Of a stretch of 17,422 nucleotides of DNA, positions 12,662 through 17,422 are shown piece after piece. Every line of letters starts with the position of its first letter. Position 1 is the first letter of the stretch. The DNA is from CAZIWW01 sp964543275 (GTDB lineage: Bacteria > Patescibacteriota > Minisyncoccia > Moranbacterales > UBA11712), in the NCBI GenBank assembly GCA_964543275.1, contig CAZIWW010000014.1, positions 1 through 17,422 of the forward strand. Reading direction: 5' to 3'. A program made the translations under genes and the position numbers. The notes beneath the pieces are model-generated. The model ran no database searches, was not told the origin of the DNA, and was given only the letters and a program-made list of their open reading frames with translations.

Positions 12662-12769
12662 GCCAACTAATTTCTATAAATTTCGCGAAGCGAATTTCTA
12701 ATATAATTTCATTGGAAATCCATAGAAATAAGATTGAAGCTAAGTAGAAATTTATTGTACTAGCAATCT
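12662..12769. repeat. AT-rich repeat spacer between rpmI and rplT
   Basis: Contains the hairpin core TTCGCGAAGCGAA (same TCGCGAAGCGA core as in the rtcB terminator) and repeated AATTTCTA/TAGAAAT words in opposite orientation. A weak promoter-like TTGAAG-N16-TGTACT lies at 12734-12761, eight bases before rplT. Confidence 0.45.
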
Positions 12770-13117
12770 ATGTCTCGAGTTAAAAGAGGAAAAACCGCCA
12801 GCCGACGAAGAAAAAGGCTTCTTAAAAAAGTCAAGGGTTTTATGTGGCGGAGAAAATCCCATTACCGAGCAGCCAAGGAAGCTTTGATTAAAGCTGGGAA
12901 ATACGCTTACCGCGACCGGCGAGTTAAAAAACGAACTTTCCGCCGTCTTTGGATTGCCAGACTCAACGCGACCCTTCGAGAACAAGATATGAAATATAGC
13001 GACTTCATAAAAAAACTCTCTGATAAAAAAGTAGAAATTGATCGTAAGGTTCTAAGCCAGATGGCAATGGAATATCCTGAACAGTTTAGAAAATTGGTGG
13101 AAGAAATAAAGAAATAA
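12770..13117 (+). CDS. rplT: 50S ribosomal protein L20
   Basis: L20 binds 23S rRNA early in 50S assembly and in several bacteria represses its own operon. The 115 residues match the family: SRVKRGKTASRRRKRLLKKVKGF at the N-terminus, the ALIKAGKYAYRDRRVKKRTFRRLWIARLNA core, and a C-terminal globular part (YSDFIKKLSDKKVEIDRKVLSQMA). The start ATG 12770 is standard. It is the last gene of infC-rpmI-rplT, followed by an intrinsic terminator. No L20-binding leader structure was recognised. Confidence 0.98.
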   Translation: MSRVKRGKTASRRRKRLLKKVKGFMWRRKSHYRAAKEALIKAGKYAYRDRRVKKRTFRRLWIARLNATLREQDMKYSDFIKKLSDKKVEIDRKVLSQMAMEYPEQFRKLVEEIKK

Positions 13118-13192
13118 TTATATAGTTTCTACTCGCCTCCAGCGAAAATTACTTTTACTTTATTACGCAATTAAACAAAATTCTTCTGCATC

Positions 13193-13223
13193 CAATTAGC
13201 CCATGTGAGCTGGTTGTTTTTTT
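13193..13223 (+). terminator. Intrinsic terminator of infC-rpmI-rplT
   Basis: CAATTAGC pairs with GCTGGTTG (8 bp with two G-T) around CCATGTGA, followed by seven T. It lies in the convergent space between rplT and the VanZ-like gene. Confidence 0.8.
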
Positions 13224-13226
13224 GAT

Positions 13227-13661
13227 TTAACTTTCATTATCTTTGGATTCAGAAAAATAAACCAACATTAAAAATGATAAAATCCCGATCACATCCACCC
13301 CAACATCCAGCAACTTCCCTTCTCTCCCAAATACAAACAACTGGTGAAATTCATCAAGAACGGCATAAAGAAGCGAGGGTAAAAACACTAGAACCAGCCT
13401 CCTCTTAAAGTTTAATTTATAAAATACAAGAACTTTGTAAAGCAAATACGATAAAACAAAAAACTCAAAAATATGAGCCGCTTTTCTCTCAATAAAAACC
13501 TTTAAGCTGTAATGCGGCTCGTCGGATCCTTCTATGGACGACAAAATAAAAATACCCAGCATCCACAGCCCCAGCAATAAATGATATAACCATTCCTCTT
13601 TCCTATTATATTGCTCCTTCTTTTTTAAGTAGGATCTTTTTTTCTTCTTTGCCTTTGACAT
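13227..13661 (-). CDS. VanZ-like membrane protein
   Basis: Member of the VanZ superfamily of small membrane proteins; in enterococci VanZ gives low-level teicoplanin resistance, but most members are uncharacterised. The 144-residue form has a very basic N-terminus, a first membrane segment (about 25-42), ERKAAHIFEFFVLSYLLY, a third segment around LVLVFLPSLLYAVLDEFHQLF, and the diagnostic DEFHQLFVFGREGKLLDVGVDVIG followed by a last helix. ATG 13661 is preferred over the TTG at 13670; GGAGG is present but too close. The gene overlaps the end of the alkyltransferase gene by 56 bases, so translation is probably coupled. Last gene of a five-gene minus-strand cluster. Confidence 0.8.
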   Translation of the reverse strand: MSKAKKKKRSYLKKKEQYNRKEEWLYHLLLGLWMLGIFILSSIEGSDEPHYSLKVFIERKAAHIFEFFVLSYLLYKVLVFYKLNFKRRLVLVFLPSLLYAVLDEFHQLFVFGREGKLLDVGVDVIGILSFLMLVYFSESKDNES

Positions 13662-13887
13662 AACCTCCAATCTTGCCGTCGCTTCGAACTACCCGATGGC
13701 AAGGAATAGTTCTTAAGCCTCTCTTAACACAATTACGATAATGCCTATTTAAAATATTTCCTACCGCCCGCGCCGCTTTCTCGCTACCAGCCCGCCTAGC
13801 CACTTCTTTGTAAGTTAACGTTTCTCCTTTCTTAATTCTCGAAACAACCCAAATAACCTTTGAAGAAAATTTTAAACTTAACCCCAT
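13606..13887 (-). CDS. ogt: Minimal O6-alkylguanine-DNA alkyltransferase domain
   Basis: Suicide repair protein domain that moves an alkyl group from O6-alkylguanine to its own cysteine. Only the 93-residue C-terminal domain is present: the helix-turn-helix with TYKEVARRAGSEKAARAVGNILNR and the active site IPCHRVVRSDGKIGGY with Cys63. Alkyltransferase-like proteins of similar size have Trp instead of Cys; here the Cys is retained, so transfer may be possible. The loop between the Asn hinge (ILNR) and the active site is a few residues longer than usual. An AAAGGA site precedes the ATG at 13887. The upstream gene ends three bases away and the VanZ-like gene overlaps downstream. Confidence 0.85.
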   Translation of the reverse strand: MGLSLKFSSKVIWVVSRIKKGETLTYKEVARRAGSEKAARAVGNILNRHYRNCVKRGLRTIPCHRVVRSDGKIGGYVKGKEEKKILLKKEGAI

Positions 13888-13890
13888 AAT

Positions 13891-14250
13891 TTATTCCTTT
13901 AAATCACTAAGAGATTTCTCGCAAATAAAATCAGACAATCTTAAAAGATCGTCCGCCGAATTTGAATCCTTGGCTGAATGATAGCGACTCTGGATTTCAG
14001 GATCGCCGATTTCATTGATAACTTCGTCAAACTTTCTAACGACTTCTTCGCTCTGCTTATTAAGCAATCCCGCGAAAAATAATTTAACGGCTGTTATTTT
14101 CCTGGAAGCCCTTTTTAGTTTTTCCTCGCTGGTTTTAATCTTTTGATCCAATTGATCAACCTTTAAAGCCAAGTCCCGGTTATTCTTAAAAAGGTAAAAA
14201 TTCAACCCGATTAAAAAAAATATAAGCAAAAGAAAAACAACCCTTCTCAT
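13891..14250 (-). CDS. Membrane-anchored coiled-coil protein, unknown
   Basis: I do not recognise the family. The 119 residues start with an uncleaved-looking anchor (VVFLLLIFFLIGLNFYLF, about 4-21) followed by a coiled coil (about 28-55: ALKVDQLDQKIKTSEEKLKRA) and an acidic helical C-terminus, so the body probably faces outward. Its ATG overlaps the TGA of the 38-residue peptide gene (ATGA), and its stop is three bases before the alkyltransferase ATG, so it is firmly inside one operon. The shape (anchor plus coiled coil) recalls division or envelope proteins, but that is only a resemblance. Confidence 0.75.
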   Translation of the reverse strand: MRRVVFLLLIFFLIGLNFYLFKNNRDLALKVDQLDQKIKTSEEKLKRASRKITAVKLFFAGLLNKQSEEVVRKFDEVINEIGDPEIQSRYHSAKDSNSADDLLRLSDFICEKSLSDLKE

Positions 14251-14363
14251 TTTTCTCTGGAAAATACTTCCTGAATTAATTCCTTAGTCAAACGATAAAT
14301 GGCATAGAAAGGCAAAAAAAGCCAAATGGTCTTCCCCGCTATCCAATGAAAAAAATTCTCCAT
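14247..14363 (-). CDS. 38-residue membrane micropeptide
   Basis: A short gene between the HAD phosphatase and the coiled-coil protein. ATG 14363 lies four bases after the HAD stop, and its TGA overlaps the next ATG as ATGA. The peptide begins MENFFHWIAGKTIWLFLPF, continues YAIYRLTKELIQEVF and ends SREK: one hydrophobic helix with an amphipathic tail. Tight packing on both sides with no wasted bases is the best evidence that it is translated. Function unknown. Confidence 0.65.
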   Translation of the reverse strand: MENFFHWIAGKTIWLFLPFYAIYRLTKELIQEVFSREK

Positions 14364-14367
14364 TATT

Positions 14368-15075
14368 TTATCTTACAATCCTTGAATTGGTTATATTATA
14401 AATTACATCCTTCTTTTCCACTACTATCTTCCACTTCTTTCTTCTAGCCACCTTCTCCAGGTTCAGGTTGGGATTAAAAGCAATTGGCAAATCCACCATT
14501 TCCAAAAAACTAATATCTGATTCGGTATCCCCCACTCCCACCGAACTTTTAAGCGTAAAGCCGCGCTCGGCTATGAACTGGTCCAGCGCCCGGCCCTTGT
14601 CCTTCACCGGCTCGAAAATTGGACGGCCGGTATATTTACCTCTCCCATCAGTTTCATAAACTGACCCGAAAACCTCGTCAAACTTAAGGTATTTATTATA
14701 CTCACGCACAATTTCTATAGGAGAACCGGAAATGGCAACCAGCGCGTAATCGGTCCGCAATTCTTTAATTAGGTCTCTAGCGTAAATGTAAATTCTGTCT
14801 TTGTTAAAATTAGCCACCTCTCGGCTAGCCTTAATAATATCCTTTTGCAGACACCCCTTAATCTCCTTCTCGTAGATCTTAACTAATTTACTTCTGTAAA
14901 CTTCGTAGGTCCCCTTATTCTCCAGCCAAGAAGCGTAAGCTGAAACTATGGCACCTTTGGCTTTTTTGCTAAAAATTCCCCGCCAGGTTAACTCGCTAAT
15001 CAATTCGAAATGCAGGTTTTTTCTAAAAATGGTTCCGTCAATGTCAAAAATCGCTAGTTTGGATTTCTTTTTCAT
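14368..15075 (-). CDS. HAD-family phosphatase, SerB-like (subfamily IB)
   Basis: Mg-dependent phosphohydrolase of the haloacid dehalogenase superfamily. The 235 residues carry all four motifs: DIDGTI with Asp11 (nucleophile) and Asp13, ISGSP with Ser116, a Lys in EPVKDKGR (158 or 160), and GVGDTESD with Asp183 and Asp187. The helical cap between motifs I and II and the spacing fit subfamily IB, which includes phosphoserine phosphatase and related enzymes; the substrate cannot be told. No signal peptide. ATG at 15075 is standard. First gene of the minus-strand cluster HAD - micropeptide - coiled coil - alkyltransferase - VanZ. Confidence 0.88.
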   Translation of the reverse strand: MKKKSKLAIFDIDGTIFRKNLHFELISELTWRGIFSKKAKGAIVSAYASWLENKGTYEVYRSKLVKIYEKEIKGCLQKDIIKASREVANFNKDRIYIYARDLIKELRTDYALVAISGSPIEIVREYNKYLKFDEVFGSVYETDGRGKYTGRPIFEPVKDKGRALDQFIAERGFTLKSSVGVGDTESDISFLEMVDLPIAFNPNLNLEKVARRKKWKIVVEKKDVIYNITNSRIVR

Positions 15076-15093
15076 AATGAGTTAGTAATTCCC

Positions 15094-15219
15094 TTGAATT
15101 ACGAAATCCACTCCTTCGTTATTTTTAGTGTAAATATTGGTTTAATTCGTGTCTGCAGAAACACTAACTAAACGAATATTAAGCGAAGAAAACGAAGTTT
15201 TAGAAGTTTTGTAATTCAA
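15094..15219. repeat. Degenerate inverted repeat, ACGAAT family copy 4
   Basis: Ends TTGAATTACGAAA and (reverse complement) TTGAATTACAAAA pair; interior words ACGAATATT and TTCGTT are scattered in opposite orientations. It sits between the HAD and methyltransferase genes and is more worn than the other copies. Confidence 0.5.
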
Positions 15220-15270
15220 AATAATTAATGGACAACAACCAATAACAGTTATTGCCGCCAGAACTGCCCA

Positions 15271-15729
15271 TTAGGCATTGACATTGCTCATTGCCAGATG
15301 ATACGCCACAATCCCGAAAGCCACTGAAACATTAAGTGACTCTTTCTTGCCCCTCATTGGAATTTCCAACACTTCATCGCATTTGTCTAAAAGCGCTTGA
15401 CTTAGCCCTCTGACTTCGTTTCCTAAAACTAGACAAACATCCCCCTTTAATAATTTAAAAGCGGTATAAACTTTACTGCGAGAGCTCTGCTCAATAGCCG
15501 CAATCTTAAACTTCTCTTTTCTTAACTTTCCAATTACCGCGCTTACCCGACTGCATTTTTCCCAAGGTATATTTTCTTCCGCGCCCAGCGCCACCTTGGA
15601 GATCATCGGATGGGGCGGATGCGGAGTATAGCCGCACAGATAAATTTTCTTTACTCCAACCCCATCAGCTGTGCGAAAAACCGAACCGACATTATGCGCG
15701 CTTCGAATGTTATGGCAAATAACAAACAT
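15271..15729 (-). CDS. SpoU/TrmH-family RNA 2'-O-methyltransferase
   Basis: SAM-dependent trefoil-knot (SPOUT) enzyme that methylates a ribose in tRNA or rRNA. The 152-residue form is a bare catalytic domain, as in TrmL-type proteins. Motif 1 is NIRSAHNVGSVFRTADG (7-23), motif 2 LVLGNEVRGLS, and motif 3 IPMRGKKESLNVSVAFGIVAYHL, which form the knot and SAM pocket. A longer frame to 15870 exists, but it overlaps the small membrane protein gene; ATG 15729 follows that gene's stop by ten bases, with GAGAG between. The target nucleotide is not shown by the sequence. Confidence 0.9.
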   Translation of the reverse strand: MFVICHNIRSAHNVGSVFRTADGVGVKKIYLCGYTPHPPHPMISKVALGAEENIPWEKCSRVSAVIGKLRKEKFKIAAIEQSSRSKVYTAFKLLKGDVCLVLGNEVRGLSQALLDKCDEVLEIPMRGKKESLNVSVAFGIVAYHLAMSNVNA

Positions 15730-15739
15730 TTTACTCTCG

Positions 15740-15937
15740 CTATTTTTTCTTTTTCGGTACACCTTCATGCATGTCGCGAAGTCGCAAATATAATCCCCAA
15801 ACACCGACCGTGATAGCCACCAATATCCATTGCGTCGAAGCCAGCCAAATATCGATTGTCGCCCAACCAATAAACGCCAGCATCGCCGCAGTCACGGAAA
15901 GAATAAAGAAAATGTCAGATGTAGACTTGATACCCAA
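15740..15937 (-). CDS. Small two-helix membrane protein, 65 residues
   Basis: Starts with TTG at 15937, supported by a strong AAAGGAGGTGG site eight bases upstream, one of the best ribosome sites in the window. Two membrane segments (about FFILSVTAAMLAFIGWA, 10-26, and WILVAITVGVWGLYL, 37-51) are followed by a basic tail ending VPKKKK. Its stop is ten bases from the methyltransferase ATG, so the two form an operon. I do not recognise a named family. Confidence 0.7.
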   Translation of the reverse strand: MGIKSTSDIFFILSVTAAMLAFIGWATIDIWLASTQWILVAITVGVWGLYLRLRDMHEGVPKKKK

Positions 15938-16023
15938 TTAAACCACCTCCTTTCGATTTTTTTATGTTAGTTTTAATTTCTTTTCCTTTATAATAACAAA
16001 GTTTGGTGAAAAAGACCAACGTT

Positions 16024-16162
16024 CTAAAATCCTAAATCCCAAGCACCAAATTCAAAATAAACCCAAAATTCAAATGTTCAAAATTCGAAACGTTCCGAAA
16101 ATTTAAGTTTTGGTCATTTGAATTTATTTAGAATTTAGATATTTGGATTTTAGGATTTAGTA
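16024..16162. repeat. Long inverted repeat, AAATCCTAAATCC family
   Basis: Left end AAAATCCTAAATCC and right end GGATTTTAGGATTT are inverted, with AAATTC/GAATTT words inside. The right end overlaps the stop codon of the L,D-transpeptidase gene. It fills most of the 219-base spacer to the small membrane protein. No gene is seen in the spacer. Confidence 0.7.
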
Positions 16163-17344
16163 ATGTATCACCACCGGCGTTCCGATGTCCGAAAAATCAT
16201 AAACTGTTTTGGCGGGACCAACCCCCAAACGAACACAGCCGTGCGAAACGGGAATGCCTAAATGATTGGCTCCCTCTTTATAGCCTCCGGGCCACTCGGG
16301 CAGCTCATGAATGCCGTGACCCATGCTGGTAAATTGCATCCAGTAGGGCATATACAATCCATACCTGCTTGACCAAGCTTTGCGAGTTTTTTTAAGTATC
16401 TTGTAAGATCCAACGGGAGTGGCCATTCCGCGCTTGCCGGAAGAGATTTTGTAAGTTCCCAGTCTTTTTCCGTCATCAAAAATAGAAAGATGCTGTTTGG
16501 ATAAATTTATGTCAACATATCTTCCCTCTTTTATTTTAGGCTCAATCTTTTCTGTTAATCTTTCCCGCTCTCTCCCGGAATCGCTGTCCGTATCCGACCT
16601 AATCACTATCTCGCTTTCTGTTTTAAACCCGCCTTTGTAAACCTCCAGCCAGGTCTTATTCTTATCGCTCGCGTATCGCACCGCTTCGGTTACTTTAATC
16701 GAGTACTCCGTTCCCCATTTTAATTTGTCCTTAGGAGAAATTGTAAATTCCTTTTTGGACTCGTCGGAAGTAAAGTTAAATCCGTCGCCGAAGGGAATAA
16801 TTTCAATTTTCACGTCATAATCTTGAGTGGATTTATCAAATGCCACCTTAAGACTTGAATCAATACTAATATTTTCCTCACCGTTCGCGGGAGTAACCTC
16901 AACTACAGTTGGGGAGCTTTTGACTTTGAAAAACAAAAATGTCGGCTCTGACTTGCCAGTCAACCAGTCTTCGTAAATAATCATTTCGATTTTGTAATTT
17001 ATCCCGGGATCGAAAAAGTCGCAGGCTTTTATTTCCAGTCGTCTATTTCCATCTTTCCATTTCAAAATAACTTTCTTAAAAGGATTGATTTTAAAATTCC
17101 TTTCCGCCAAGGACGTATCCACCGGGCGATCAAAGACAACCGTAAAGGAATCTCCAGGACCGATTAATTTCTTCTCATAGAAACTAACTCTAGGCTCGTC
17201 CGCCCCAAAAACATAATTATTTTGGAAGCAAACTAAAAGCCCAGCGAGCAAGCAAGAAGCTAGAGCCACGCTTACTTTAAAAGAAGTGCGATCCAGCCAA
17301 TGTTTTTCCTTTTTATCTTTATTTTTCCTATAAAAAACCGCCAT
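16157..17344 (-). CDS. L,D-transpeptidase (YkuD) with Ig-like repeats
   Basis: Cell-wall enzyme that makes 3-3 peptidoglycan cross-links or attaches proteins. The 395-residue chain has a basic inside tail, a membrane anchor or signal segment (about 23-42), two Ig-like stretches of Big_5 type (second begins SSPTVVEVTPANGEENISID), an acidic/basic linker (SDTDSDSGRERE), and a C-terminal YkuD domain from YVDINLSKQHLSIF. The catalytic motif is SHGCVRLGVGPA with His368 and Cys370; the upstream HGIHELPEWPGG supplies the other conserved His. Start ATG 17344, no strong ribosome site. Promoter and leader hairpin lie upstream. It presumably acts outside the membrane, and shows the organism has peptidoglycan. 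Confidence 0.93.
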   Translation of the reverse strand: MAVFYRKNKDKKEKHWLDRTSFKVSVALASCLLAGLLVCFQNNYVFGADEPRVSFYEKKLIGPGDSFTVVFDRPVDTSLAERNFKINPFKKVILKWKDGNRRLEIKACDFFDPGINYKIEMIIYEDWLTGKSEPTFLFFKVKSSPTVVEVTPANGEENISIDSSLKVAFDKSTQDYDVKIEIIPFGDGFNFTSDESKKEFTISPKDKLKWGTEYSIKVTEAVRYASDKNKTWLEVYKGGFKTESEIVIRSDTDSDSGRERERLTEKIEPKIKEGRYVDINLSKQHLSIFDDGKRLGTYKISSGKRGMATPVGSYKILKKTRKAWSSRYGLYMPYWMQFTSMGHGIHELPEWPGGYKEGANHLGIPVSHGCVRLGVGPAKTVYDFSDIGTPVVIHY

Positions 17345-17354
17345 AACTCAAAAC

Positions 17355-17378
17355 AAAAGCGGGCCTCACCCGCTCTTT
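17355..17378. terminator. Terminator-like hairpin in the L,D-transpeptidase leader
   Basis: On the minus strand AGCGGG pairs with CCCGCT around a short loop, followed by TTTGTTTT. It lies between the promoter and the start codon. It may end a gene beyond the window or act as a leader hairpin. Confidence 0.6.
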
Positions 17379-17390
17379 TACGCTATGTAT

Positions 17391-17419
17391 ATTGTAACAC
17401 AAAATAGGATTTTAGGCAA
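17391..17419 (-). promoter_or_regulatory. Promoter of the L,D-transpeptidase gene
   Basis: On the minus strand TTGCCT (17419-17414), 17-base spacer, TACAAT (17396-17391). Transcription would start near 17384, just ahead of the hairpin. Confidence 0.7.
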
Positions 17420-17422
17420 CTA

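Noticed and set aside
15730..15870. Longer start of the SpoU methyltransferase
   Set aside because: The extension is a shadow of the small membrane protein gene in another frame; motif 1 begins at residue 7 from ATG 15729.
15980..16000. Plus-strand TATAAT near 15990 as a promoter
   Set aside because: No plus-strand gene follows; the AT-rich spacer makes chance matches likely.
1..17422. Mobile element, prophage, toxin-antitoxin or defence island
   Set aside because: No transposase, integrase, phage, toxin or restriction-type protein was recognised; the genes are housekeeping or hypothetical.

Overview
The window looks like chromosomal core sequence from a small-genome, fairly AT-rich bacterium. 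My best guess is a member of the Candidate Phyla Radiation (Patescibacteria, Parcubacteria-like). This is inference from three things: short, divergent housekeeping genes scattered in small groups on both strands; weak or absent Shine-Dalgarno sites at many starts; and intergenic spaces packed with AT-rich inverted repeats of the type common in those genomes. No rRNA, tRNA gene, prophage, insertion sequence or CRISPR array was seen. A run of 100 N (11167-11266) is an assembly gap that removes the end of smpB.

Layout. 1-5820 (minus strand): end-truncated Cys-rich small protein, gatB, tmk, Cys-rich 61-residue protein, dcd/dut-like gene, dCMP deaminase, a membrane protein, a conserved CPKC protein and lexA. 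Three adjacent genes (dCMP deaminase, dCTP deaminase/dUTPase-like, thymidylate kinase) form a dTTP-supply cluster. 5821-6429: no intact gene, a decayed membrane/coiled-coil gene and repeats. 6430-10702 (minus): rtcB, an orphan C-terminal piece of an ABC-transporter ATPase, a DEDDy exonuclease and argS. 10703-13223 (plus): smpB, tmRNA (ssrA), infC-rpmI-rplT and a terminator; smpB and argS are divergent with overlapping promoters. 13227-17344 (minus): VanZ-like protein, MGMT-type alkyltransferase, a coiled-coil membrane protein, an unlisted 38-residue membrane peptide and a HAD phosphatase as one tightly packed operon; then a SpoU methyltransferase with a small membrane protein ahead of it; then an L,D-transpeptidase.

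Themes. Trans-translation (smpB + ssrA), initiation and 50S proteins (infC, rpmI, rplT), tRNA charging (argS, gatB) and RNA repair (rtcB) dominate. DNA maintenance is represented by lexA, the alkyltransferase and the exonuclease.

The most interesting material is not a new gene system but the repeat and expression layer. Several intergenic inverted-repeat families are present, and repeat-like sequences also sit in-frame inside argS, reminiscent of Rickettsia palindromic elements. An identical 18-bp palindrome lies both in argS and in the noncoding stretch near 6304. Promoters placed so that argS and tmk messages would be leaderless are visible. infC lacks any ATG near its proper N-terminus. 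Two nucleotide enzymes (tmk, dcd-like) lack hallmark residues.
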